A stretch of 64,000 nt of DNA from Arthrobacter sp. zg-Y919 (GTDB lineage: Bacteria > Actinomycetota > Actinomycetes > Actinomycetales > Micrococcaceae), in assembly GCF_030142045.1 (NCBI RefSeq), contig NZ_CP126242.1, forward strand, positions 2,480,001 through 2,544,000. The letters run 5' to 3'. The translations under genes and the position numbers were made by a program. The notes under the pieces were generated by a model, which ran no database searches, was not told the DNA's origin, and was given only the letters and a program-made list of their open reading frames with translations. Shown here one piece after another: positions 1 to 7,567 of this stretch; within the stretch, counting starts at the first letter, position 1; every line of letters begins with the position of its first letter.

Positions 1-1
1 G

Positions 2-157
2 CTCACGGGCCGGCGCACCGACGACGCCGGCATGCTGAAGCTTCTGGAGCCCTGGCGGGGCCACCGTCAGCGGGTCGTGCGGATGATCATGCTCAGCGGC
101 TACCGCAAACCCACCTTCGGACCCAAGCTCGCCCCGATGGACCACCGCCGGCGCTGA
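2..157 (+). CDS. C-terminal end of a DNA-3-methyladenine glycosylase-like protein (partial)
   Basis: An open frame enters from the left edge and stops at TGA 155-157, giving the last 51 residues. The tail is basic, with the pattern MLKLLEPWRGHRQRVVRMI followed by a short segment and ending DHRRR. This resembles the C-terminus of actinobacterial HhH-GPD base-excision glycosylases of the AlkA/3-methyladenine type, where an 'EPW-x-GHR-x-RV-R' stretch and a basic DHRR end are common. The catalytic part is outside the window, so the assignment rests on tail similarity from memory only. Confidence 0.5.
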   Translation, partial: LTGRRTDDAGMLKLLEPWRGHRQRVVRMIMLSGYRKPTFGPKLAPMDHRRR

Positions 158-179
158 GGCAGCGGAGCGGTCGGGTCAC

Positions 180-1781
180 TCAATGCGGCAGGATCGCAAG
201 CCGGTAGATCGATTCCGGCTCCGCGCCGAAGCGCTTGAGGACCGCCACCACTGCTTCCTCATGCTCTTCGTCGACCGCGGCCTGCACCCGCAGCCGGTCA
301 TGGAAATCGATCCGCCTCTCTTGGCTGCGGAAAGCCTCGGTCCGGATTTTGCCGGTGTAGACAGCGGCATCGGACAGCTCCAGGGAACGGGCACCCGCCA
401 TCAGTAAGGCATCCCGGAGTCCATCGACCCGTTCGCTAGAGACCACGGCGCTGACGAGGTGGCTGGGGGCGGAGCGCCTCGGGTCGGCGGTGATGCTGCC
501 GTTCACTGCTCCCCTGCCTGCTGCAGTGGGCCGGGCCGTGACGCCGCTGAGCGAGTAGCCCGAAGAGTCCTGCTGGACGCGGTCCAGGTCCTCCTGTTCC
601 GGCCCGGGCTCACGCAGTCCGATGGTGCGGGAAATAAGCGAGGCAATAATCCAGCTCAGCACAAAGGAGAAGAGCACTACGCTGACGACTGCGACCGTCT
701 GGTGCCACAGCAGGAGACCTCCTCCGCCGGAGAAAACGCCGTCATCGCTGACCGGGTTCACTGCACTGTCGGCGAAAAAGCCCAGCAGCAGGGTACCCAG
801 CACGCCGCCGACAAAATGGACGGCAATCACGTCCAGGGCGTCGTCGTAATGCAGGATCCGCTTGAGCCGGACGGCCAGGGCGCACAGGCATCCGGCAATC
901 AGTCCGATCAACAGGGCCGAGCCGGTTCCGACAAAACCGGCACAGGGGGTAATGGTGGCCAGACCGGCGACTGCGCCGGAGACGGCACCCACCAAGGTGG
1001 AGTGCCCGCTGCCAACCCGTTCCACGAGCAGCCAGGTAAGCATGGCGGCTGCCCCGGCCGCGTGGGTGTTGATCAGAGCCTGCGCTGCAATGTCGTTGGC
1101 TTCCAGTCCGTCCCCGGCGTTGAATCCGAACCAGCCGAACCAGAGGATGCCTGCACCCACCAGCATCAGGGGGAGGTTGTTCGGCGAGGTCCGCAGGTTC
1201 GGCCAGCCGCGCCGCCTGCCAACCACCAGGAGCACTGCGGCGGCGGCGGCACCGGCGGAAGTATGCACCACCATGCCTCCGGCCCAGTCCTGGGCCCCGA
1301 GCTGGAACAGCCATCCCTGGGGATGCCAGAGCCAGCGGGCAATCTGCGGGTACACCAGGACCGAGAACGCAGCGAGGAAAACCACCCAGCCGGCAAACCG
1401 GAGCCTGCCTGCGGTGGCCCCGGTAAGCAGGGCTGGAGTGATTACCGCGAACATCATCTGGTAGGCCACAAAAGCGAGCGCGGGTATGGTGACGCCTGCC
1501 GCGACGGTGTGGAACTGCGGGGTGTCGAGATCCAGGAGCGCCACGGCATCAAACTCGCCGAGCACGGAGTTGCCCTTATTGCTGAAGGCCAGGGTGTATC
1601 CGACCAGGATCCAGGTCAGGGAAATGACACCCAGCGGAATGATGTTCTGCAGCATCATGGTCAGGACATTGCGGACCGGCACCATCCCGCCGTAGAAGAG
1701 GGCCAGGCCCGGAGTCATGAAGAGCACCAACCCGGCACAGGTCAGCACCCATGCGGTGTCTGCCGCGTTCATGCCGGGCAC
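180..1781 (-). CDS. amt: Ammonium transporter Amt with C-terminal PII (GlnB)-like domain
   Basis: Inner-membrane ammonium channel of the Amt/MEP/Rh family. Residues 1-400 carry about eleven hydrophobic helices and family motifs: FMTPGLALFYGGM near the N-terminus, DWAGGMVVHTSAG around 165-180, GWFGFNAGDG, and ALDVIAVHFVGGVLG. The protein is 533 residues against roughly 400-450 for plain Amt. After a polar linker (about 405-450), residues 455-530 look like a PII fold: a SAVVSSERVDGLRDALL start, a T-loop-like EAFRSQERRIDF segment aligning with the E. coli GlnB T-loop, then an RVQAAVDEE strand. The GlnB uridylylation Tyr51 position appears to be Arg, and the C-terminal nucleotide-binding segment is missing. 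GTG at 1781 is the longest start; ATG at 1772 is equally plausible. It is transcribed alone, with no separate glnK or glnD beside it. Confidence 0.9.
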   Translation of the reverse strand: MPGMNAADTAWVLTCAGLVLFMTPGLALFYGGMVPVRNVLTMMLQNIIPLGVISLTWILVGYTLAFSNKGNSVLGEFDAVALLDLDTPQFHTVAAGVTIPALAFVAYQMMFAVITPALLTGATAGRLRFAGWVVFLAAFSVLVYPQIARWLWHPQGWLFQLGAQDWAGGMVVHTSAGAAAAAVLLVVGRRRGWPNLRTSPNNLPLMLVGAGILWFGWFGFNAGDGLEANDIAAQALINTHAAGAAAMLTWLLVERVGSGHSTLVGAVSGAVAGLATITPCAGFVGTGSALLIGLIAGCLCALAVRLKRILHYDDALDVIAVHFVGGVLGTLLLGFFADSAVNPVSDDGVFSGGGGLLLWHQTVAVVSVVLFSFVLSWIIASLISRTIGLREPGPEQEDLDRVQQDSSGYSLSGVTARPTAAGRGAVNGSITADPRRSAPSHLVSAVVSSERVDGLRDALLMAGARSLELSDAAVYTGKIRTEAFRSQERRIDFHDRLRVQAAVDEEHEEAVVAVLKRFGAEPESIYRLAILPH

Positions 1782-2098
1782 CGCAGGGGCCCGGGCCTAC
1801 TGGTGCTGGGCCTCCCCGTACCGGGCGTACCCGGCCCGGATCTTCCGGTGCTGCTCGTCCCGCTGCTACCGCACATGGAGTCCCGCTTCCAACCCGCTTG
1901 CCGTTCATGGGCGTTCGGACTGCTGGGCCCCGGAACCGGTGCCGGGGGCCCAGGACCAGTCGAGTTTACCGCCAGGCCACGCGGCACCAGAAGGGAACGG
2001 GCACACACAGAAGCAGACAGGGCCGATTCGGTTCCGGTCCTGCCTGCTTCTGTCCGTGCTCCCGTTACCGGGGCTGGTCTTACCGGGACGCTGGAGCC
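1782..2098. other. Intergenic region upstream of amt
   Basis: A 317-bp spacer between the amt start and the 3' end of the formaldehyde dehydrogenase gene. It must hold the amt promoter, but no convincing -35/-10 pair stands out. The only clear structure is the inverted repeat at 2007-2053, listed separately. Confidence 0.5.
2007..2053 (-). terminator. Hairpin downstream of formaldehyde dehydrogenase gene
   Basis: Arms of 15 bases at 2007-2021 and 2039-2053 pair with one position that is G-U on the minus-strand RNA, with a 17-base loop. It lies 45 bases past the stop of the minus-strand gene. No strong U-run follows, so termination strength is uncertain. Confidence 0.5.
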
Positions 2099-3319
2099 TT
2101 AGTGCGAACCGACCATGCCGTTGGGGTCAATGACGTATTTCTTCGCCACGCCCGAATCAAACTCGCGGTAGGCCTCCGGTGCCTGGTCCAGGCTGATCGG
2201 GGTGGCGCTCACGGCCTTGGCAATCTGCACCTTGTCATGCAGGATCGCCATCATCAGTTCCCGGTTGTACTTCATCACGGGACACTGTCCGGTGGTGAAG
2301 GACAGCGACTTGGCCCAGCCCGCACCCAGATTGAGACTCAGCGACCCCTTCTGGGCCGCCTCATCGACGCCGCCCGGGTCCCCGGTGACGTACAGCCCGG
2401 GAATGCCCAGCGCTCCACCTGCCGCAGTGATGTCCATCAGCGAGTTCAAAACCGTCGCCGGAGCCTCACTGCTGGAGCCTGCACCGTGGCCGCGGGCCTC
2501 GAACCCCACGGCGTCGACGCCGCAGTCCACTTCCGGCACCCCCAGGATCATCTCGATCTGATCCCGTGGATCCCCCAGCGACACGTCCACTGTTTCGCAG
2601 CCGAAACTGCGGGCCTGGGCCAGGCGCTCCTCGTTCAGGTCGCCCACAATCACGGCAGCCGCACCGAGCAGCTGTGCCGACACCGCTGCGGCCAGGCCCA
2701 CGGGACCTGCACCGGCAATGTAGACGGTGGACCCCACCCCCACGCCTGCCGTAACTGCGCCGTGATAGCCGGTGGGGAAGATATCCGAGAGCATGGTCAG
2801 GTCCAGGATCTTCTCCATGGCCTGGTCCTTGTCCGGGAACTTCAGGAGGTTCCAGTCCGCGTAAGGCACCAGCGCGTACTCGGCCTGCCCTCCGACCCAG
2901 CCGCCCATGTCCACGTATCCGTAGGCGCTTCCGGGCCGGTCCGGGTTGACATTCAGGCAGATTCCGGTCTTACGTTCCTTGCAGTTCCGGCACCGGCCGC
3001 AGGAGATATTGAACGGCACCGACACCAGGTCACCCACGTTGATGTACTCCACGTCGGGTCCGGTTTCCACGACTTCCCCGGTGATCTCATGACCCAGGAT
3101 CAGGTTCGGCGGCGCCGTCGTGCGGCCCCGGACCATGTGCTGGTCGGATCCGCAGATGTTCGTGGTGACCACCTTCAGGATGGCCGCGTGCGGAAGTTTG
3201 CGGCCGATGTTGGCAGGATTCACCCCCGGCCCGTCCTGCAGCTCGAAGGACGGGTAATCAATGTCCTGGACTTCCACTACACCCGGTTCAAGATAGGCAA
3301 TTCCTCGGTTGGAACTCAT
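2099..3319 (-). CDS. fdhA: Zinc-dependent formaldehyde dehydrogenase, glutathione-independent type
   Basis: Medium-chain NAD-dependent alcohol dehydrogenase family protein of 406 residues. It matches the glutathione-independent formaldehyde dehydrogenase group typified by Pseudomonas putida FdhA (about 400 residues), which oxidises formaldehyde to formate. Visible features: catalytic zinc motif NICGSDQHM, GHEITGEV with the zinc histidine, a structural-zinc segment CGRCRNCKERKTGIC, and a Rossmann motif IAGAGPVGLAAA near residue 180. The start at 3319 is chosen because GAGGAAG lies 5-7 bases upstream and the protein then begins MSSNRGIAYLEPG, as expected; an in-frame upstream ATG at 3376 lacks a ribosome site. 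It stands alone between two hairpins. A broader aldehyde dismutase activity is possible. Confidence 0.88.
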   Translation of the reverse strand: MSSNRGIAYLEPGVVEVQDIDYPSFELQDGPGVNPANIGRKLPHAAILKVVTTNICGSDQHMVRGRTTAPPNLILGHEITGEVVETGPDVEYINVGDLVSVPFNISCGRCRNCKERKTGICLNVNPDRPGSAYGYVDMGGWVGGQAEYALVPYADWNLLKFPDKDQAMEKILDLTMLSDIFPTGYHGAVTAGVGVGSTVYIAGAGPVGLAAAVSAQLLGAAAVIVGDLNEERLAQARSFGCETVDVSLGDPRDQIEMILGVPEVDCGVDAVGFEARGHGAGSSSEAPATVLNSLMDITAAGGALGIPGLYVTGDPGGVDEAAQKGSLSLNLGAGWAKSLSFTTGQCPVMKYNRELMMAILHDKVQIAKAVSATPISLDQAPEAYREFDSGVAKKYVIDPNGMVGSH

Positions 3320-3488
3320 GTCTTCCTCGCTGTCGTCTCGTCGTCGTTGACGTCCGCGCTCTGTGCGTTCCCCCATGCGGTGCGCCCTATGGGAGCGAGG
3401 TTACAACGGGGGCTGTGGCTGCGGTAGACGGTAATGCTTCCGGATCCACAGCAGATCCGGAGAGGGTGTGTGGTTCCCGCTTAACGCA

Positions 3489-3519
3489 CTCAGGGAGGTG
3501 TGGAACACACCTCCCTGAG
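3489..3519 (-). terminator. Perfect 13-bp hairpin downstream of the thioredoxin gene
   Basis: Arms at 3489-3501 and 3507-3519 pair perfectly (CTCAGGGAGGTGT and its complement) around a 5-base loop. It lies 26 bases beyond the stop of the minus-strand thioredoxin gene. There is no long U-run. Confidence 0.7.
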
Positions 3520-3544
3520 AGCAAAACTATGGAGCCGGGTGCGG

Positions 3545-3937
3545 CTAGCCCTGGCCGTTGGAGCCGGCTGCTCCCTCGCGTTCCTGCGCTGCGATCTGCT
3601 CGTGGACCGCCTTCATGTCCAGGCCCTTGACCGCTTCCACCAGTTCGCTGAACTGGCTGGCGTTCAGGGCGCCGGGCTGGGAGAACACCAGAACCTTTTC
3701 CCGGAAGGCCATGAGGGTGGGAATGGAGGTGATGGCGGCGGCAGCTGCCAGACTCTGCTCGGCCTCGGTGTCCACCTTGCCAAAGATGATGTCGTCGTGC
3801 TGCTGGGAAACGGATTCATATACGGGCGCAAACTGCTTGCAGGGTCCGCACCAGTCCGCCCAGAAGTCCACGAAGACTATGTCGTTTTCCTCGATGGTCT
3901 CGGGGAACGTTGCTTCGGTGATGTCGATAGTAGCCAT
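3545..3937 (-). CDS. trxA: Thioredoxin
   Basis: Cytoplasmic thiol-disulfide reductase of 130 residues. The active site WCGPC is at residues 29-33 and is followed by Lys. The cis-proline segment TSIPT lies near residue 74. The N-terminal strand IVFVDFWADW is typical. Compared with the standard 105-110 residue thioredoxin it has a hydrophilic C-terminal tail of about 20 residues ending in Gly/Gln. No classical ribosome site precedes the ATG. It lies downstream of the MarR gene with a 61-base gap and could be a separate transcript. Confidence 0.92.
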   Translation of the reverse strand: MATIDITEATFPETIEENDIVFVDFWADWCGPCKQFAPVYESVSQQHDDIIFGKVDTEAEQSLAAAAAITSIPTLMAFREKVLVFSQPGALNASQFSELVEAVKGLDMKAVHEQIAAQEREGAAGSNGQG

Positions 3938-3998
3938 GGTCCAACGCTAGCGGTGCCGGCGTGCATTGTCTGCAACTGTTCGCTGACCGTGAAGCGGC

Positions 3999-4436
3999 TC
4001 AGGCCCCGGGCAGTTTCGTCAGGCGGCGGATCACCGGCAGCGCCGCCGAAAGGGACGCGCGTTCCTCGCTGCTCAGCTGCTCCAGCAGGGCGGCCATCAG
4101 CGCGGTCCTGCTCTCATTGGCTTCCTGCAGCGCCCGTGTCCCCTGCGGGGTGAGCGTGACCCGTACACCCCGGGAATCGTGCGGATCTGGACTGCGCAGC
4201 AGCAGCCCTGCGCCTTCAAGACGGATGATCTGCTCGGTGGCGCTGGGCACCTTCACGCCCAGGTTCCGCGCAATCCCACTGACGCGCATGCCTTCACCGG
4301 CGGCCATCTTCATGATGCTCACCTGCGTGGCACTGAGATCGGTATCCGCATCCATGTTGCGGGCAATGTACAGGGCCAGCCGGAGGGACTCGCGGAATTC
4401 CACGGCGAGGTCGTCCAGTGCGGGATCGGTACTCAT
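3999..4436 (-). CDS. MarR-family transcriptional regulator
   Basis: A 145-residue winged helix-turn-helix protein. The order is typical of MarR: N-terminal dimerisation helix (FRESLRLALYIARN), wHTH from about residue 45 (SIMKMAAGEGMRVSGIARNLGVKVPSATEQIIRLEGAGLL), wing RSPDPHDSRGVRVTLTPQG, and C-terminal helices. MarR proteins usually repress a neighbouring gene and themselves through a palindromic operator, and a 13-bp palindrome lies directly before the start codon. No obvious target other than itself and the downstream thioredoxin is nearby. Confidence 0.9.
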   Translation of the reverse strand: MSTDPALDDLAVEFRESLRLALYIARNMDADTDLSATQVSIMKMAAGEGMRVSGIARNLGVKVPSATEQIIRLEGAGLLLRSPDPHDSRGVRVTLTPQGTRALQEANESRTALMAALLEQLSSEERASLSAALPVIRRLTKLPGA

Positions 4437-4438
4437 GG

Positions 4439-4451
4439 TTAGGAAGCCTAA
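4439..4451. promoter_or_regulatory. Palindrome before the MarR gene, candidate autoregulatory operator
   Basis: TTAGG-AAG-CCTAA lies 2 bases upstream of the marR start. Short TTAGG/CCTAA dyads at this position are typical of MarR autorepression. Binding is inferred. Confidence 0.5.
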
Positions 4452-4490
4452 TATCTAGTGGGGCTGGGCACAAGGGTCCGGGAACCTGAA

Positions 4491-4522
4491 AAACCCGCCC
4501 TCACCTAAGTGAGGACGGGTTT
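4491..4522 (-). terminator. Intrinsic terminator of tRNA-Tyr
   Basis: Arms 4491-4504 and 4509-4522 pair with one G-U on the minus strand around a 4-base loop. The minus-strand RNA then reads GGGUUUUUC, a proper U-run. It starts 6 bases after the tRNA 3' end. Confidence 0.85.
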
Positions 4523-4527
4523 GTCGG

Positions 4528-4609
4528 TGGCAGATACTGGATTCGAACCAGTGAAGGCGTTGCCAGCTGATTTACAGTCAGCCCCCTTTGGCCGCTCGGG
4601 TAATCTGCC
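4528..4609 (-). tRNA. tRNA-Tyr (GTA)
   Basis: On the minus strand the acceptor arms are GGCAGAT (4603-4609) and ATCTGCC (4529-4535), with discriminator A at 4528. The anticodon loop reads CTGTAAA, giving anticodon GTA. The T-arm has GGTTCGAATCC. A long variable arm of type II form is present, as expected for bacterial tRNA-Tyr. Full CCA is not encoded (the genome reads ACCG). Confidence 0.96.
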
Positions 4610-4630
4610 GAGTGTCTTCAAAGTGAAGAC

Positions 4631-4655
4631 CTTGTCCGCAGCAGCTGCGGACAAG
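4631..4655. terminator. Hairpin between small secreted-protein gene and tRNA-Tyr
   Basis: Arms CTTGTCCGCA (4631-4640) and TGCGGACAAG (4646-4655) pair perfectly around 5 bases. It lies in the tRNA upstream region. It may end the minus-strand transcript of the small secreted protein, but no U-run follows in that direction. Confidence 0.45.
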
Positions 4656-4701
4656 ACAACTTTACCGAAGATTCTCCCAAGTTACGAATCGGGACCCAGA
4701 T

Positions 4702-4721
4702 GCCTGCCGGCAGGCTTTTTT
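4702..4721 (+). terminator. Small hairpin with U-run facing plus strand
   Basis: GCCTG-CCGG-CAGGC followed directly by six T. The form is that of an intrinsic terminator on the plus strand, yet no plus-strand gene lies upstream. It may stop antisense transcription into the small gene at 4772-5125. Confidence 0.4.
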
Positions 4722-4771
4722 CACGGCCCTCCCGGAGCCGCCACCGCGGCTTTCCTTACCTGCCGCCGGCG

Positions 4772-5125
4772 CTACAGGCCCCGCACCATCCGGTCCTCGA
4801 GCTGTGCATAGAACCGGTCCGCCTGGGCCTGGGTCACCGACCCCCACTTCACCGCATTGACGAGGTCAGCGTGGATCCCCGCCAGACGCTCACGCATGCC
4901 TTCCACCCGGTCCGCTTCGACGGGCGACGCCGGAGAGCAGTCCACAGTGGAAGAGACCGGCGTGATCGCGGCCCTGGCCGGAGCAGCACCAAGGACACCC
5001 ATGCCTGCCGCCGAGGCAGCGGCCAGGAAGGAACCGGCTGCAGCGGTGCGGATCCGCACGGCAGCGGGACGGCGGAGGGAGGGGCGGGAAGCAGGGCTGG
5101 AAGCATGAGGGTGAGTGTTTTCCAC
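4772..5125 (-). CDS. Small secreted protein of unknown function
   Basis: A 117-residue protein not recognised as a known family. Residues 1-53 form an export signal: a long charged start with several Arg, a hydrophobic stretch AAAGSFLAAASAAGMGVLGAA, and a cleavage-like APARA-AI. The mature part is about 65 residues, with one Cys and a C-terminal helical segment VTQAQADRFYAQLEDRMV. That segment resembles the 'TQAQAD' helices of small secreted actinobacterial proteins that repeat 'G-x-(I/L)-T-x-x-QAD'. GTG start at 5125 has a purine-rich GGTGAGG just upstream. Arg-rich plus hydrophobic start could be Tat or Sec; no strict RR-x-FLK is seen. Confidence 0.6.
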   Translation of the reverse strand: MENTHPHASSPASRPSLRRPAAVRIRTAAAGSFLAAASAAGMGVLGAAPARAAITPVSSTVDCSPASPVEADRVEGMRERLAGIHADLVNAVKWGSVTQAQADRFYAQLEDRMVRGL

Positions 5126-5259
5126 CCCCTCACCTTTCCCCGCCCCGATGGGATGACGCCGTGTGTTGGCTGTGCGGCCGCTGGGAGTGGGGAGCCATCG
5201 GGGCGCAGACCTATTACGCTAAGTAGCAGGAAAAGTCATCAACTTAGAGGAGTTCCGAA

Positions 5260-5751
5260 ATGGCCAGCGAGTCCACGTTCGACGTCGTCAGCAAGATCGA
5301 TAAGCAGGAAGTGGCCAACGCGCTGAACCAGGCGCAGAAGGAAATCGTCCAACGCTACGACTTCAAGGGGGTAGGCGCCGAGGTGGACTTCAGCGGCGAG
5401 AAGATCCTTATGAAGGCCAACTCCGAGGACCGGGTAAAGGCCGTGCTGGACGTCCTGCAGTCCAAGCTGGTCAAGCGCGGCATCTCCCTGAAGTCCCTGG
5501 ACGCTGGTGAGCCGTTCGCCTCCGGCAAGGAATACCGGATTGAAGCCTCCATGAAGGAGGGCATCGCCCAGGACCAGGCGAAGAAGATCAACAAGCTGAT
5601 CCGCGACGAAGGCCCCAAGGGTGTGAAGTCCCAGATCCAGGGCGACGAGCTGCGGGTCAGCTCCAAGTCCCGCGATGACCTGCAGGCCACCATGGCCCTG
5701 CTCAAGGGCGCCGACCTCGAAGTGGATCTGCAGTTCATCAACTTCCGCTAG
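5260..5751 (+). CDS. yajQ: YajQ-family nucleotide-binding protein
   Basis: A 163-residue cytoplasmic protein matching the YajQ family over its whole length (family usual about 160). It begins with [11 protein letters not shown] and has the conserved [59 protein letters not shown] region, and FINFR end. YajQ proteins bind nucleotides, and some bind cyclic di-GMP; the role in Actinobacteria is not established. AGAGGAG lies 9 bases before the ATG. The gene is monocistronic and ends at a terminator. Confidence 0.93.
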   Translation: MASESTFDVVSKIDKQEVANALNQAQKEIVQRYDFKGVGAEVDFSGEKILMKANSEDRVKAVLDVLQSKLVKRGISLKSLDAGEPFASGKEYRIEASMKEGIAQDQAKKINKLIRDEGPKGVKSQIQGDELRVSSKSRDDLQATMALLKGADLEVDLQFINFR

Positions 5752-5773
5752 GACTTTCCGGAGCACTTGCGGC

Positions 5774-5804
5774 GGCGCCTTCCCCCAGTGGGAAAGGCGC
5801 CGTT
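5774..5804 (+). terminator. Intrinsic terminator of yajQ
   Basis: GGCGCCTT and AAGGCGCC arms (5774-5781, 5794-5801) enclose CCCCCAGTGGGA and are followed by GTTT. It lies 22 bases after the yajQ stop. Confidence 0.8.
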
Positions 5805-5851
5805 TGTGCGTTCACTGCGTTTTCTCTGCGGGCCGGGGCTTGCTGCCGAAG

Positions 5852-6529
5852 CTAGAGCGCGACGTCGTCGGCAGCCGGGCCGTCGTCGCCCTCATCCTTC
5901 AACTCTTCCCCACCTATTGCCTCACCCATCCACGTCAGCAGCTGCCACGGGCCGAGTCCACCGCCGGGCAGATCTTCCGCCTCCAGTACGGCAACACCGG
6001 TGTTGCTGAGCGCGTTTGCCACGATAAAGTCTGCTCCCACGTTCGCGGCACGCGCGGTGGCCCAGGCCCGGATCATCGCCCCGTGGCTGAAGACCGCCGG
6101 GGACTTCAATCCCGCGGCGGCGAGTTCCCCGACCACCGCGTCAAAGCGGCCCAGTGTCTCCCCACCGTCCGGCCCACCGGGCATCCGGGCGGCGGTGTCC
6201 CCGGAGACCCAGCGGTAGACGGTCTTCAGATAGGCAATGATTGCCTCCCGGTCGTTGCGCATTTCCAGCTCGCCGGCGGAAACCTCCCGCAGCCCGTCCC
6301 GGATTTCGACAGGGAGCCCCAGAGCAGCCGCCAGGGGTGCGGCGGTGAGCTGGGTGCGGACCAGGTTGGAGGCGAAAATACCGTCGATCGGCTCATGCCC
6401 GAGGGCTTCGGGCAGGGCCGCCGCCTGCTCCAGGCCCAGCTCCGTCAATCCGGGGCCGGGGACAGCGGTGTCCAGGTAATGCTCCACGTTCGAGGGGGTC
6501 TGCCCGTGGCGGATGAGTATCAGGCGCAT
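5852..6529 (-). CDS. Histidine phosphatase (phosphoglycerate mutase-like) family protein
   Basis: A 225-residue cytoplasmic protein of the histidine phosphatase superfamily. The phospho-acceptor motif LIRHGQTPSN is at residues 4-13, with Arg-His-Gly at 7-9. The second catalytic region is FSHGAMIRAW near residue 155. A conserved TPLAAALGL-like segment (TAAPLAAALGLPVEI) lies around residue 70. The substrate cannot be read from sequence. It ends with an acidic tail (EELKDEGDDG). It lies tail-to-tail with yajQ and just downstream of htpX, 37 bases apart. Confidence 0.88.
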   Translation of the reverse strand: MRLILIRHGQTPSNVEHYLDTAVPGPGLTELGLEQAAALPEALGHEPIDGIFASNLVRTQLTAAPLAAALGLPVEIRDGLREVSAGELEMRNDREAIIAYLKTVYRWVSGDTAARMPGGPDGGETLGRFDAVVGELAAAGLKSPAVFSHGAMIRAWATARAANVGADFIVANALSNTGVAVLEAEDLPGGGLGPWQLLTWMGEAIGGEELKDEGDDGPAADDVAL

Positions 6530-6566
6530 GCTCGAAGCCTACTTCTTCACCGGGTGTTGGTTGCGG

Positions 6567-7439
6567 CTAGGCACCCAGGGTCCGGCCGGCCATGCGTTCC
6601 AGCCGCTGGATGCGGTCATCCATCGGCGGATGGGTGGCCAGCAGGCCCCGCACGCCGGCGCGGAACGGATTGGCAATCATCAGGTGCGACGTGTTGGCCA
6701 GCTTCTGGTCATTGCTCGGAAGCGGAGCCCGCTGGGTTCCGGCTTCGAGCTTGCGCAGGGCCGAGGCGAGCGCCAGCGGATCGTCAGTGAGCTTGGCGCC
6801 GTCTTCGTCCGCGTCGTATTCGCGGGTCCGGCCGATGGCCATCTGGATCAGCGAGGCGGCCAGCGGCGCCAGGACCGCCATGGCGATCATGGCCAGCGGG
6901 TTGGCGTTGCGGCGGTCGCCGCCGCCGAAGAAGAGCAGGAACTGTCCCAGCGAGGTGATCACGCCGGCGATGGCTGCGGCCACCGAGGAGGTCAGGATGT
7001 CGCGGTTATAGACGTGCATCAGCTCGTGGCCCAGCACGCCGCGGAGTTCGCGTTCGTTCAGGAGGGCCAGGATGCCCTGGGTGCAGCACACGGCCGCATG
7101 CTGCGGGTTGCGTCCGGTGGCAAAGGCATTGGGTGCCATCGTGGGCGAAACATAGAGGCGGGGCATGGGCTCGCCTGCCTTGACGGAAAGCTCGCGGACA
7201 ATCCGGTACATTTCCGGTGCCTGGGCCTCGGTGACCGGCACTGCACGCATCGCCCGGATGGCCAGCTTGTCACTGTTCCAGTAGCTGTAGGCGGTCGTTG
7301 CCAGGCCGATGACGAGGAAGACCCAGATGAACGTCGGGCTTCCGGTTCCGCTGGAGAGCAGCGCCCCGATTCCCAGCAGCACTGCGAAAAGCACGCCGAA
7401 CAGGGCTGCGGTCTTGAGTCCGTTGAAATGTCGGTGCAC
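6567..7439 (-). CDS. htpX: Membrane zinc metalloprotease HtpX
   Basis: M48-family membrane protease of 290 residues, which degrades damaged membrane proteins in stress. Two hydrophobic helices occupy residues 9-55. The zinc motif HELMH is at 138-142, with a downstream glutamate in REYDADEDGA. Further hydrophobic segments lie at about 155-200. The end LLATHPPMDDRIQRLERMAG is typical of HtpX. The start is GTG at 7439 with GAAGGA ten bases upstream. Confidence 0.95.
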   Translation of the reverse strand: MHRHFNGLKTAALFGVLFAVLLGIGALLSSGTGSPTFIWVFLVIGLATTAYSYWNSDKLAIRAMRAVPVTEAQAPEMYRIVRELSVKAGEPMPRLYVSPTMAPNAFATGRNPQHAAVCCTQGILALLNERELRGVLGHELMHVYNRDILTSSVAAAIAGVITSLGQFLLFFGGGDRRNANPLAMIAMAVLAPLAASLIQMAIGRTREYDADEDGAKLTDDPLALASALRKLEAGTQRAPLPSNDQKLANTSHLMIANPFRAGVRGLLATHPPMDDRIQRLERMAGRTLGA

Positions 7440-7535
7440 GGGTACTTTGTCCTTCTACTTGGTCCTTTGCGCAGGCCGCACCGGCCTGCGCCGCATCCAT
7501 GAAGTAAAGCTGATCCAAATAGTTCAACGTTTAAC

Positions 7536-7557
7536 CAGGCGGGACTGTTCCTGCCTG
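7536..7557 (-). terminator. Hairpin downstream of MFS transporter
   Basis: CAGGCGGGA (7536-7544) pairs with TCCTGCCTG (7549-7557), with one wobble position and a 4-base loop. It is 10 bases after the stop of the minus-strand MFS gene. Confidence 0.5.
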
Positions 7558-7567
7558 TGGCGGACGC

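Noticed and set aside
459..2102. Plus-strand 547-codon frame opposite amt
   Set aside because: It is antisense to a clear membrane transporter and encodes a Gly/His/Gln-rich sequence without domains.
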